Assembly: GCF_000972845.2 (NCBI RefSeq)
Contig: NC_040021.1
Coordinates: 3,783,382-3,847,381 of the forward strand
Reading direction: 5' to 3'
Origin: Larimichthys crocea
Lineage: Eukaryota > Chordata > Actinopteri > Sciaenidae
Length of the DNA stretch: 64,000 bases
Below the pieces are notes generated by a model. It saw only the letters and a program-made list of their open reading frames with translations. It was not told where the DNA came from and searched no databases. Numbering within the stretch: position 1 is the first letter of the stretch; each line of letters starts with the position of its first letter. Shown in pieces: positions 25,638 to 38,710 of this stretch. The position numbers and the translations under genes are program-made.

Positions 25638-28118
25638 ATGGTGAGTACTCGGCCTCATGGTCTCGAGCTTTCAGGGTGTTTCACAGCTGTTAGCGCGTTA
25701 GCTGAGCAGCCGTGCTAACAAATAAAGGACAGACGAAAAATGTTGGAGAGAGTTTAACCAGAGCTCATCATCAGAGATCAGACTGCAGGTGTCTGCTTAC
25801 CTGGGCCAGCTAACTTCTTCCTGCAGCACAGACCCGAAGCTGTCTGCTCCTGCACAGACAAATAAACACACGTGGCTTAAACACCTCTCTCTGTCTCTGT
25901 CTCTGTCTCTGTTTGTGTTTGTGTTCAGTCAACGAAAGCAGAGTCCAGAGTCTCCAGCTCCAGCTCCAGGACAGACGACAGGAGGAGATCCAGGAGCAGA
26001 GGCAAGACTGTGCTCATAAAACACAGACAGACACAAGAAACATGACACAAACTGTGCAGGTGGACAAACAATAACAGTAATCCACTGAGGAGTTTGCAAA
26101 GAAGTTACAGAGAACAGACACAGAAGTGCAGGATGCATGCATGAGAAATGAGAAAATTACAGTTATTTATTGCACAAGCCAGTTCGACAGATACTGGACT
26201 TGGTGTCTGATGTTTTGAGGCTGATGCTCACAGGTAGGAAAGACTTCTTGTGTCTCTCTGTGGAGCGTCTTGGTGCCGGCAGTCTCTGGCTGAAGGTCTG
26301 TCCAGCACCTCATGGACTGGGTGGGAGTCATAGTCCAAGATCCTTTACGAACAAGTCTGTTAATCCTGTCGTCGATCATAGTAAACTGAACGTCTTCACG
26401 CTTGTTGCGGTCGTCAGTCGCCTGTGGGACAGCAGAGTCAATCCAAGTGTCGTGTAATGTGAGGCTACAGCATGCGGAGCTTCTTCAGATTTAGACTTTT
26501 TATGTTGAATTTATATTCAATCCACTTTATTTATTTAGCAAACACAAGGTTTCCAAAGTGCTACACAACAAGATAAAACACAATAAAAACATGAAGCAGA
26601 CAATAGAAAGATAAAAAACAATAACATTAATTAATTACATTGTGCCCTGTCCAGTTTTCACTCAAACTTTCAAAAATCCTGCAGGGAGCTTGATGAGCTG
26701 ATATTTATCTTGCAAATGAAGATTAATGTTATCGGTATTGGCCACAACAAACAGAAAATGATCATTTAAAGTTTGATCTCTAAAATAAAAACCTCAGCTC
26801 ACTTCAAAGCCTCAGAGGTTAAATTTAAGTTTTGTCTCAGAGGAAACGTTAGAGGGCCGTACTTCTGCAGGACACGCAAAGAGATGGATCGATTCCCGTC
26901 AGATCAACAGTGGCTTTTCATTTCTCTTTATACCAAATTAAATCTGAATGTACAGAGAGCTCTGTCTGCATGAACAGCTCGTTCAGAGGCAGCTTGTGCT
27001 GCTGACTAATTTACTGTATGTTGATGTCTCCTGTGAGTGTTATTTTATTTCTATATAGTGAGAATAGTTACTACTTGTGTTACGTCTATCAGCATCCTCC
27101 CCAAAGTCTTCAGCCCTTTTGATAGTTTCACTTGTCAGTAAATCAGAATTTCTAAATATTCGAGTCACCGTTTGTCTGACGGCTGCTGTTAAACTATCGC
27201 CTGTGCGCTTACTAAATGTTTATCTTTGTATTTTGGTCTTCTGTTTATTCAGGGCGAGAAAAAAGCAAGCGGAAACGTAGCCGTAGCAGATCTTCCTCGT
27301 CGTCCTCTTCCAGCTCGTCGTCGTCGTCGTCTTCCTCGTCATCGTCGTCCTCCTCTTCATCAGGTTCATCGCACTCTTCCAGCCGCAGTCGGAGTAGCTC
27401 GAGCAGTAGCGGTAAGTCTGCAGCGATACATCTGATCCAATACGTCTGTTTTTATCAATATAACAGTACCAATGCCCGCATTGTGTTTGTTCAGACTCCC
27501 GCAGTAAATCCAGAAAGCAGTCTAAGAAAAGGAAAAAGGAGAAACAGCCCAAAAAAGTATTTTTTATTTTTTTATCTCATGTTTCCAGAATTTGAAGTGA
27601 TCGAAGTATTTTATAAGTCACTCGCTGGAACTTATTTTTGCAGAAAGGGAAGAAAGAGAAGCGACATAAACGTAAAAAAGACAAGAAAGCAAAAGGAGAA
27701 GAAAACTCGGGACCTGTCCAGATCTCCAAGGTAAAAGTCCACCAAGGTCCCATTAGAGAAAAATATGTTGCCAGCTCACACAAGCAGAAACTTCTAGATC
27801 ATAGTAATCCTTCAGTTGTTGTGTAATCAGTTAATTTTCGTTCTTTTTTTTTGTGTTCTAGTCTCGTAAAACTTGCATCTGTTGTTTCGTTTCAGTACTT
27901 GAAGGACCGGAAAAAGGGCAAGTACAGCATGATTTCAGGGAAGAAGATAAAGATGAAAGTAAAGAAGTCAAAGAAAGACAAACAGGTAATCTCACCTTTT
28001 TGTCGTGTATAGTTTCTCAGTGGATTATTCCCCTCGGCTCACATTTGTTTTTGTTTTTTTCTTACAGCGGGATAAAAACCGAGCAGAACTTCTCGAGTTC
28101 TTGAACTCTACCCTGTGA
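25638..28118 (+). CDS. Unrecognised Ser/Arg/Lys-rich protein, RS-like, probably nuclear
   Basis: Coding exons: 25638-25640 (just the ATG), 25929-26001, 27253-27411, 27495-27556, 27644-27730, 27896-27985, 28068-28118; phases join to 174 residues. The start codon abuts a GTGAGT donor; no other ATG in the likely first exon stays open. The protein begins MSTKAESRVSSSSSR, passes an RS-like arginine/serine segment, a serine run of more than twenty, then lysine-rich clusters (KKRKKEK, KGKKEKRHKRKK) and a less biased C terminus: YLKDRKKGKYSMISGKK, then RDKNRAELLEFLNSTL. This resembles small splicing-associated or nucleolar proteins in composition only. Intron 2 appears to have a GC donor (26002-26003). 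I cannot name the family; ARL6IP4 and FAM133 share the composition but not the C terminus. The strict phase, with seven exons converging on one frame, makes it a real gene. Confidence 0.8.
26515..26640 (-). repeat. LINE 3'-end relic in intron
   Basis: 'CACTTTATTTATTTAGCA' followed by 'TTTCCAAAGTGCTACACAAC' resembles the reverse complement of the 3' end of L2/CR1-like fish LINEs. It lies in the second intron of the Ser/Arg/Lys-rich gene (26002-27252), which otherwise shows no exon. Confidence 0.45.
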
Positions 28119-28973
28119 TGCTGCTGTGGATGCCGGTAGCGGTGCTCGGGCTCAGACACGTCAGCAGAACTCAGGAAACAACGACTCCTCAGCTTTTCCC
28201 CGAGAGAACACAAACGACGGGTTTTCTGAGGAAAAAGAACGAGATCAACGCGACTTACATCGACACACACACACACACCGAGCTAGATGGAGTAGAGGAG
28301 CTGTGTCTCGTGAAGTGAGATACACCACACTACTGCCCAGCTGGCCAGTTCTTCGTCAGCTTAGTCTGAGAGCTCTTGTTATATGAGAAGCGTACATGTT
28401 GAGCGGCGTCGTCCATAATTTTATCTGTAGCTGAACCCATCAGACGAAGATGAAAACTGTAATCAAGCAGCATCAGTCAGAGCGTGGAACGCGGGTGAAC
28501 TGCCGGGCGACCGGCTTCTCAGCTTTGCCTACATTACCCACAATGCAACTCGACTGCCGACAGTTCGGCTGGAGATTTCGGGTGCGTCAGGGCGCATTCA
28601 GACGGGATCAGGTGCTGCTCAGACGCAGGTTTTTTTTTATTATTCATTTGAGTCGGGGGGAGGCACATTTTGGGCGTAGAAGTTGATCAATCTTTTGGAA
28701 AAACGCTGCGGCTGCCAGTCAGACAACGTCCTCCACATTCAGCCTGAGATGTCTCTAAAACTGAGACTAAACTCATGGACTAAAACTCTGATACTCTACC
28801 TGTTTGTTTAGTTCATAAACCAGCTTTTAAATTTGAGTCTGACTCGAAAATTTATGCTGCAAAATAGAGACACGAGAGAAAGAAGTTTGATTTGATTTGA
28901 GAGAGCAAGCAGTGGTCGAGAGACCTGGACAGTGAATGAGAGTGAGGGAGCAGCCTTTAAGGTTAATCTGTGA

Positions 28974-29464
28974 AATAAAAAGTTATTTCCCCGACTGTTT
29001 CACAGCGGTTACGCTCAGCACAAATAGACACACTGCTGCACAACCTGACTCTGTCTGAATACACCCTTATGCTATGCAGAGGTTAATGTAGCCTCGAGCA
29101 GAGATGAGGAGCAGGCTTCTCCGCACCCTGCTGAGCTTTATATAACTTTAACTTTCAAACCTGTGATGTGTAAAAATCGGTTCCCGTTCTTGCTCACCTG
29201 GCCGGCTGTACTACATTGACCGTCATATTTCCTGAGACAAATGTTGGTAATGTGAAACCACAGAGTTTTTTTAAACGTGTACATTTTGTTTAAAGAGAAT
29301 TGACTGTGCGTTGTTTGATAGCTGTATGATAAATGTCACAATCATTCCCCCTCCAAAATTCGACCCTCTCCCTCGTATCAGTCCAGTTGAAAGCTTTATA
29401 TGGATGGTGAGTGTTTACTGTTGAATTCTGCTGTGTGACAAACAGAAAAGAAAAAGGCAATAAA
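28974..29464 (+). terminator. Candidate polyadenylation signals of the Ser/Arg/Lys-rich gene
   Basis: AATAAA occurs at 28974-28979 and 29459-29464, downstream of the stop at 28118. Either would give a 3' UTR of about 0.9 or 1.4 kb. The convergent rd3 stop codon is at 29976, so the two genes are tail to tail with about 0.5 kb between them. No other gene is seen in 28119-29975. Confidence 0.4.
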
Positions 29465-29975
29465 CTGCTGGAAAGATTTTACTTTGAAATGTTTCATTCA
29501 TGAAGGTCGGGTAACGTTTCTTTGTGAGGAAGAAAAGCTTTCAGCTCGCTGACCTTGGATGACGAAGAGCGCGACTCGCCCTCCGAACGACGTAACAGCA
29601 CCGACATATTTGATTTGTTCCTGCAACATTCAGGAGTCAAGGATGTTTTTTTTAAGTTACACAGATATCCCTACCAGGCTACAGCCCTCAGTGCTTCAAT
29701 GCAAATGTCTACAAATACAAGATGCATCGCTGCAAGAGGTGATAATCTCTGAAATATGTTGACAGAGGATGTGAGGAAAAAACACCTCACCCTGTGCAGG
29801 TGTAAAGATAAAGCAGTAAATGTCTCACACTGAAAAGAGTAAGAGGAGGAGGATGCTGAGCTTCATCCTTCCTCGCCGGCTGCAAAGTGTTCATCCTGCA
29901 GCAGAGCGGTCCTGGAGATCAGCGTTTGTCCCACTGAAACAGCCCGTCAGTCACCGTTCCCATGAACGCCTCACA

Positions 29976-32900
29976 TCAGACGACCTTACTGCTGTTCGCT
30001 CCTTTGTATCTGAAATCAGGCATGCTCCACACCCTCTGCGCCCTCTCCTCCACCTCCATCCCTCTCTCCACGTCCTCCGACACCGTTTTGAGGTCGCTCA
30101 TCCCGGCCACGTCGGCAGCCGCGGCCGCAGCCGAGGTCAAGCCCACCGTGCTCCCGAACGGGTTGATCTTGATGCGGGATCTGAAGTTCACGAGAGACGT
30201 GCTCATGGCGCGTTTGTTGTTCCACTGGCGGGCGAGCCGCTGAGCTTCCCGCTCCTCCTTCAGGTGATCCAGAGACTCCAGGAGGACGGAGCGAAACAGG
30301 CCGGGCACCTCCTGCACCTCGGGCTCGTTGGCCTGCAGAGCCTCCCTGAACCTGGAACAAAACACAGGCTGTGAGCTGATGAGACATGAAGGAATGACCA
30401 TGTGGACAGTTATATATATCGTACTGGAGGAGCAGGTGAAGAGTTCTCCACAGACAGTGTAAAAAAATGGTCAAAATCGATGCTGCTGACCCAGAAATAT
30501 CATCACTTTTATTCCATTAATTCTTATTTCTTGCCAAAACAAACTGAAATTTGGGTGTGTTGTACTTATAGTGGTTAATTTAGCTTCAAGCAGAGATAAG
30601 GAGTCTGCTACGGAGGTCTGGTACGCTCATTTCTTATTCCCACACCTCCCAGATTTTTTGAGTTTTAAAACTTGGAGGTAATTCATCTGACTGTTTTTAC
30701 ATACCCTTTGCACATGTGCAGTAACGATAACAGAGTAAGTTAATAACCCCCTCAAAATCTTGTTTCTGCTGACCTCCGGTCATTTAACTTCTCACGTTGA
30801 TGCAGTGATGTTCAAGTGTACTCCAGGATACTCCGCACTCTTCAGTTGCAGATCAATATTTTCTCTCAGTTTAGCTCTGGTTTGGTTCACATCGACTCCT
30901 GAGGGACGCATCTTCTTCTTCAGCTGCTCAATGCTGCACTGCGTTCACCAGCTCACATTACATCTTCATCAACTTCATGGTGCGACAGAGAGACTGAGAG
31001 ATCCGAGTCTGGGATTGCCAGGATGGGTTCCTCCCGGTCCACAACCTCAAGTAAAGCGTCTCCACACAAATGGTCAAACAGGACGGTTAACATCTAAACA
31101 CCTTTACTACTGTAAAATGATTTATCAGATATGAACAAATTAAAACATTCAATATAATAAAAGAAAGCACAGCTGTGTCCACATAAGGATATCAATATAT
31201 ACACCCACAGGGATTTAATGCTAGCAATAAAATCTGTTCTGTGTATTCAAACATAATGGCAGACGTTATAAAAGGCAGCCTCCTTCCATCTATCTGCCCA
31301 GCACGCTCCCGCTAACCCCCCAATTACTCCTCCTCTGCCTCACAAGAGGTGCTGAGGCTCTAACAAGCCTTTAAATAGACTGGATCTATTTGGGAACCTG
31401 CTTCCCAGTAAGTGCTTCCAGTTGACTCATGATTGGCCGACTTCCCTCAGCTCGCACGGACACGTCGGCTCCGAGGGGAGAAGTGATGTCCGAGTCACGT
31501 TCACGGCCAGAATCGAGTCTGTTTACCTTTGAGATGTGACCATCGCTGGGATTGTTACGCTGAAGAAACATTCTTTATTAAAATGTTTGAGTCATGATGT
31601 CGAAATGGAAAATACACAACTGGAACTGAGGAATGGTTTAACTCTTAATAGAGATAATGATTAAATCAAAGCATGAAACAAACAAATAATTCACCTTGGA
31701 AACACCTGATCACTGTTTTGTAGACGTTTGTGGAGCGTCCAACATCTCTCCTGTTATAAGCATGTTCCCTCTGTTCAGGAAGACCTCGACTAATTCATGA
31801 CTTTGAGTCTATGTTTATATATTTTTACTCAAATTTTAAATTCAGCATGTCTCTAAAGACCAAATCAGTATTTTCCTTTTTACCTAATATCAGAGGCTTA
31901 GTTTGACTTGAGCTTTGAACCAGTCTCTGTGCCCAGATTCCTCATAACAGAGAGGCCATCTGAACCTGAGTTTTATATGTATGTTCAGGAACAAGGACCA
32001 CGCCTCAAACTCATCCACACCACTTATCCGTTCACTCCCTCTTTGACTCAAACCCTCTGTTCTTTTTTTTGTACTCTCTTCTCTTGTCTCTCTTTCATTG
32101 AAACACAGGAACCTTGAGGCTCTAATACATAGAGACACGGAGAGACACCAAGTCTAAAATCCCTCGTCTCCCTGAACCCACAAACTCTTTCATCTACCGA
32201 GGACCCCGCTTTCTCCTCCCATCCTCTACCTCTTCATCCCTCAACCTTCATCCCTCCATCCCTCGATCCTCCTGCGTGTGAAGGTTGAACTGTGCTCAGA
32301 CGATAGCTGATTCTCTTTTCAAATAAAAATAAAGAATCTAAAAGACAGAAAACACGTTTACGTAATTACACTTCACGGCTAATCTGACAACAGAGGAACT
32401 CGCTAATTAAAATCACTCCAGTTGCTCCCTGTTTGTTTGTCCGACTTCCACTTGGCGTTTATCACCTCGGTCACATTAACGCCGGGCAAACTGTCGAACC
32501 TTAACGAGACACCTGAGACCTGAAGAGGCGCTCGAACAAGCTCAGGGTGTCTCCTGCAGATTAGAGGACGGAGACGTCAAAGAGTTATCACAGACGATCG
32601 GTGTCTTGCCAGAAACAACGCTCAGTGTTTGTCTGTTTGTTGGCAGCAGGTTTGGTGGTGACAGATCTCATACTTGGCTATAACTATGAAATGAACAGAT
32701 ATTATTGTTCCGAAGAGTTCCTGTTCCTGTACTCACACACAGATGTTTTCTGGATAATTAGGCCTCCAGCAGGTGGAGGTTGGACCGAGCCATAGAGAGA
32801 AAACTACAGCCCTCATCATGATTCAGCTCTCCGCTTCAGGAAATATGTGATGTTACCAGGCAACAGCAGAGCTGGTGTCATGCCAGAACCAGAGCTGGAT

Positions 32901-33376
32901 GAGAGGCCGATGCAAAAGGGGAGATAATAGTGAAAAAGACTGAAGAGGACGTTGATGGAGTGAGCAAGCGAGATGCCACCAAACAAACAGCTGCTGCGTC
33001 TTGTGTTGTTGACCTTGCGTTCATCATCATAACAAATACAGTATAAATACTCTTAGTACTTGAGTAAATATATTCAGTCCCCTTACTTGAGTATGACCAG
33101 GCCACAGCAGGACGGCGGCACCTTGGAGCAGAGGTCCTCCAGGCCGAGCTTCTCCCCCGTGTTGATGCTGAAGGAGGAGCGAGGCGTGCTGGCCAGCCAG
33201 CTGTAGTCCACTCCCGTCTTGAGGCGCCGGTACTCGCTCTCCCTCTCTCTCTGCAGCCTCTCCGCCTCCTTCAGCTGCCAACTAAACTCCAACATCAGGG
33301 TGTCGGTGACCACGTCAGCCGGGTCCCGCCGAGGGCTCCGGTAATACGGCTCGTTCCAGTTGAACCAGGAGGCCAT
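29976..33376 (-). CDS. rd3: RD3, guanylate cyclase regulator of photoreceptors
   Basis: Coding exons (transcript order): 33376-33087 and 30351-29976; the donor GTAAGG and acceptor CCAG join in phase to give 221 residues (human RD3 has 195). RD3 binds retinal membrane guanylate cyclase, suppresses its activity and helps it leave the endoplasmic reticulum; human mutations cause Leber congenital amaurosis. Diagnostic segments are MASWFNWNEP, the TGVDYSWLASTPRSSFS motif, the LKEAERLQRERE helix before it, NEPEVQEVPGLFRSVL, RQWNNKRA and KTVSEDVERGMEVEE followed by VWSMPDFRYK near the C terminus. An alanine-rich insertion (SAAAAAADVAGM) sits between the INPFG and VSEDVE motifs and accounts for part of the extra length. 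The 2.7-kb intron and region upstream show no further coding exon; human RD3 has a non-coding first exon, not identified here. Confidence 0.95.
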
Positions 33377-36300
33377 GACCTTTTGTTCTTCTCTGCAAGG
33401 CCCCTGAGGAGGGAAACATGATGCAGGCAGTCATCACACTCAAGTGGCCGGATGTTATTGGATGTTTGCTGAACGTGCACTGAAGAATAAAAGGAGAATG
33501 CATGCTGCCTACAGATTAAACCTGCTGCTTCCAATTAAAATAATCAAGTCACAGAGATTTAAATTTAATTTAAATCTGTGCAGAGTTTGAAATGTGTGAC
33601 AAATAAAACAATACAGCATTGCAGCAAGCTGTTATATTGAGCATTTAACCGATTGTCTAGTTCAGTAGATGAAGTCAGTTCGACATTTTCCAATTCATCT
33701 CCCCGTCTGCTCGGGGACACCGGCTCTTTTGTGCTACAGGTGTCATATCCTCTCACACAGATGCTGCATTCAGCTTTTGTTTGCGTTGCTTTTTGTGACG
33801 AAAGCATAAGAAAAAAACGTAACGAAAAGAGGCTGATGAAAGTGTTTTAATTGATTTAAATCAAAAGGTTTTTGTCTCACAGTCGCTGTGAGGACATAGT
33901 GTTGAAGACAAGACAATGTTTAGAGGATTTAAATGAAAATATCTCTAAAATGAATCAGTAACAATTTCAATATTCAATTGTAAATGTCATTTTTTAATGT
34001 AAAAATGTAAAAATTCTCTAGTACCAGCATCGTTTCAATCATCTTTTGATTAAAAAAAAATGGTTTTCTTTGTTATATATGATTATAAGCTGAATATCTT
34101 TTGGTTTTGGACTGTTAGTCAAGAAAAGGACATTTGAAGACGTCACTTTGGGCTCTAGAAGTTGCATTGCATTGTTTTTTTACACTATTGATTAATTGCA
34201 TTGTTAGTTGCAGCCCTAAGATGAATCTCTTTGGTTTTGGACTGGTCAGACATGAAAAGATATTTGAAGAATTGAAACATTTTTCACATTTTAAAGGTCA
34301 AATCGCTGCAGAATTAACTGAGAAATGACACGAAATGTAAGTGACGCTGAAAATAATCATTAGTACTGACGACTTCTCCCTTCCTTCAAGGACCACGACG
34401 GAAAGAAGCGTCCTCGCTTTCTCTCCTTTTACTGTAGGATAAAGTCACTCAGTTTTAGAAAGGTTACACCGAGCACATATTTATTCTTACACATGCTCTC
34501 ATTTAGTTTTTTAACCGTCCTCATTTGTTCAGGTGCTGAGCGTCTCCTCTAAACCACGCCGGCTCGACATGCTGCACACTTCAGGCACTGGGGGCTGTTT
34601 TGTTTTTGTTTTTCTGATGGAGGCTGGAGATTATCAACATGTGAAACCAGAATGAGATTAGTCACAGCCCTGCTCTGGACTAACCCTTCAAAATGGAGTC
34701 AAACACATCCAGCCAAGATGAGTCTTTAGTTACTCCACCTCCATCCCTCTCTCTCCACATCCCACTGACTCTGTATGTCAGCGAGCGTCCTGATGAATGT
34801 TATTTTACAGGAGGAACAAACAGATGAACAGGAGGATACTGAATCATCATTTTCATCGATTAAACCAGAAAACAAACCCAATTTTGTCTCATTTTGTCTG
34901 ACCAACAGTGGGTTTAGCTTGAAAAATGACTTCAACAAGCAGCATATCATAATATTTGCTGGTTAATTCTCTGTCGATGACTAATTGTTGCAGGTCTGAA
35001 TCAGAGATAAATGAGCTGTTTTCTCTCTCTTGTTCACCAGCATTTAAATAAACATAAATAATGAATGAATAACAGAAAAATATATTTCCAACTGGCTCAA
35101 ACTTTCTTTCGTATTTGGACTGCTGGCTGCATCCTGTGAATATGTTGAAGCTGATTTAGTCCTGTTTGTTGCTGTAAACAAACCTAAGAATGAAGATTTA
35201 AAAATAGAAGCCTCTTACCTCTTCTTCTACTTCTACTACGTCTTCTTCTTATCTCTGAGTTTTTCTTCGACTCCACAAGAATCGAAATCACTGAGAAGCA
35301 GACGGAGAAAAGTCCTCAGAAAGCAGATATCTTGATGGATGCTGAAGAGAGAAGAGCGACTGAGTGAGTGTACTCTCACCGTCCCACAGTATTATCTCCA
35401 CCTCTCTCTCTCCCTCCCTCCTGAGAGCCTCTCTGGCCTGCCCTTACTTGTTGCAGGAGGTTGGGGGCACCATCTCCAATGGGAGCCATTGGATCACAGC
35501 CCATGATGAAGTGCTTATGTAGCTTTTTACGATTCCCCGTTGCCATAGTGATGCTCCTAAGCCTATTTGTCCACAATAAGCTCCATCAGCTGAAAGGGAG
35601 CTGGAGAGCGATGAAGAGGCAGATAAAGAGGACGCGGCGGGTTGAGCGGCGAGATGGAAAAAGGGAGATAAATCAAAAGGATGTCGCCTCGAGGACAGGG
35701 TTACTGTAGTAGGCGACAGCTTAGTTAAGTGGCGAGTGGAGCGAATTCTGCAAGAGGTCATCCAGTGTAAATTAACTTCCCACGGATTAATGAGACCCAC
35801 TGGCCTAGAACGGACATGCATATGAATCATAGGAGGGAAGGAAACGTGCTAAATGTAGGAGGAGATGTTGATGGTGCAGTGCAGAGACAGAAGCAGATTG
35901 AATGTGCAGTTGTGTAGGTGGATATCAAGGTTTGTTGGTATATTCTGTGTGTGGGAGTGAGCAGCTAACCTCAGACTGTTTCCTTCTGTACAGTAAAAGC
36001 TTTGTCACACCTCCACACGAGGATCATCCTCCATCCGTCATCCTCCAGTCCGCCTCCTCAGTGTTACCCTGCTAAAGGAAATACCATGAACTGTGAACTC
36101 TGTGTTTTATGATAAACAGCGACAAAAATGATTTGTGTTCAAACCGTCAAACCTGCACACGGCGACGAGGCTCTTAAAGGATGTCATCAAGAAGCAGACA
36201 GCAGATTCTGACTCGTCATCGGACGGCAAACACAGATGTTACCAAAAACAAGTGAAGCAGCACGGACAAAAGGAAATGTAGCACACATATATCTCAATAA

Positions 36301-36814
36301 ATATTAGTGCAACAGTCACATATAGCTGCCATTAAAAGGAAAACAATAAACATTTATATTTAGTCATTTAGCTGCTTTATAAAAAGGGGAAACAATCAAG
36401 GAACAGTGCGACAAAGACACATTAGTGCAGCAATAAGTAGTCACAGAGTATTATCACGTCCAGTTGTTGGTTGTGTTGGAGAGGAGGTCCTCTCTGAAGA
36501 GCTGGAGGTCTTCAGGAGGTTTCTGAAAGTAGAGACGTTCCACCAACAGGGAACAACAGACGAGAAGAGTTTGGATTGACCTAAGTGTACAGGGGCAGAG
36601 CCAGGCGTCGTTTGATATTGAATCAGAAAACATGATCAAATATAAACATACATAGAAACATATACAGACGTTTACTGTGTAGAATGTGCTACACGGTGCT
36701 TCACAAGGCCGTGGAAACAAGATAAAGTGAGCAAACTTAAAAAGGAGACACATGCATGTACTGAAAATATTCTTAAAGCTGTAAATCATGTTGGATATGA
36801 TCAAGACATAATAG
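33377..36814. other. Region upstream of rd3, no supported gene
   Basis: The first bases must be rd3 5' UTR or promoter, but no clear transcription start is visible. The remainder is AT-rich; a block at about 35610-35830 looks like unique, possibly conserved, sequence. No coding exon was found on either strand. Confidence 0.45.
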
Positions 36815-36830
36815 AAAAAAGTTCAAGATG

Positions 36831-37035
36831 TTTATTTCAGACTTTAAAGTGTGTGTGAGTGAGAGAGTGAGGCAGTGTCCGCCTTGAAGGTGACAGATGG
36901 TTCAGGTAAGCTCTGCCTGTAATCCCAACAGACGACTGGATTAATCCTTTGAAGTGATCGCCTCCATCGACTCCATGTGGAGCTCACAGAGCGAGCGAGC
37001 GGCTGCAGGGCTCAGATGTTGTTCAGGAAAAAAAT
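36831..37035 (-). other. Possible terminal exon (weak)
   Basis: On the minus strand a long pyrimidine tract ends in CCAG at 37039-37036, followed by an open frame IFFLNNI and a stop (37014-37012), and later AATAAA (36836-36831). The arrangement fits a last exon with a short 3' UTR, but seven residues are too few to identify a gene, and no partner exon was found upstream. It may be chance. Confidence 0.15.
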
Positions 37036-38710
37036 CTGGAAAAAAATAAATAAAATAAATGTCAAAAACTCTAAATTTATTGAAATTTTACAGAGAAACA
37101 CTGTTATTTTACAATTATTTTACATTTTACAGAGTTAAATTGTTAACATGGACTTTTATATAATGAGCCACGTGTTTAATTTGTCATTTTATGTAATTTC
37201 AGAAAGCAGGAAAAATACTAAATAAATGATATTTTTGTTAAGTGAGAGTTAACTCCCTCACTGTTTGCTATATACATTTTTATCACTTTCAATTAAACAA
37301 TGGTTTGTTTGTCACCTGGTTCCAATCCTCTGTGCTTCTGGGCATGGGAGTAAACAGAGAGCACGCCTCTATAGGTTCCCTTTTATGGAGACTGAAAGGA
37401 GGTGGGGTTTTGCTTTGATTGGAAGATGGATTGGATGGAAATATTTCAGTTAATTAAGTTAAATTGTTCATGTTGTACATTTCATAGATTAATTCTGAAT
37501 GTACTGTATTTTTGGTTTTATATTGCAGAATTTAATATGTATTTGTTGGGACAATCAAATCAAGGAAATGATGTTTTTTTTGTTAATCATGTTTGTTGTC
37601 CTTTTCCCAGATCTACTCTGATAGGCTGATTTGAACTGGAGAGAAGGCCTATCAGAGTATATATATATGTTGAGAATGATTTTTGGGGTTGGTTAGTAGT
37701 TTTTTTTGTGGAATGCTATGAGCAGAGCAGCACCTCGTTTGTCTTTGTTAAAAGACCTTCTGTGTTTAATACAAGAATAAAAGTCAACTTGTTTTTCGGC
37801 ACACCTCCTGTCCAGCGTGATGTTTTTTTGAAAGCATTTAATACGAATTGTTTAATATATTTTTTTGTTAATTATCTTGCCCACTGTCCCTCACTGTCAG
37901 TTATGTAAATATCAATCTGGAGTCAGCAGGACGTTGATTTAAAAAAACATTATGAGTCCAGAATTACAGCATTTGGCTGAACTTCAGTGTAGCGTGCCAG
38001 AATATTTGAAATGATTGCCAATAAGTTGTGATTGTGGGTCACAGTGTTCCTGTAAAAATCTAACAAAACAAAATTCAAAGTACTTTATTAAAGGTAATGT
38101 GTAAAAGTGTGAGAAATACAGTTTTAGTCTCGTCTTTTAGTGCTGTACCTGCTTTCAAAATAAAAGCTGGTATTTCTTGTGATACAGAGCATCACATCTA
38201 TAAATCCAAAACTGTCACATGGATGTGAGCACGTCCTGTTGCAGATTATTATAAACACTGTGCTGCTGGTCAGCCTCTTGTGATCCGGGCTTCCCCCCTT
38301 TGACTCACACTGACTCACTGTCTATACACGACACGTCCTGATCACCTTATGAGGTTTATACACGAGGATCAGCTCATGTTTGTGTGTTTATAAAAAGAAC
38401 TGAGAGGCGAGCCGTCATCGACACTTTATCTAGCATTCATAAGCGGTGTTTAAACATTTAATTAAAACTAGTAGATATGAATATATTCATAACTTCCTCC
38501 TCTAAAGTGGAGGCTGCTGCATAAACAGATAATAAATCACGATGTAGTACAAACAGCTGTAATCATATGAATGATGTCTTCATGGGAGAAGGTGTATCTC
38601 TACTGCACTTTCAAATCCTTTTATTGAATTACATATCATATATTTATATTATATTATTATTTATTATGTAATTATGTAAAGCACTTTGTGTTTAAAAGGT
38701 GCCACACAAA

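Noticed and set aside
30016..30474. 152-residue minus-strand open frame
   Set aside because: Alternative frame over the rd3 last exon; the correct frame gives conserved RD3 sequence.
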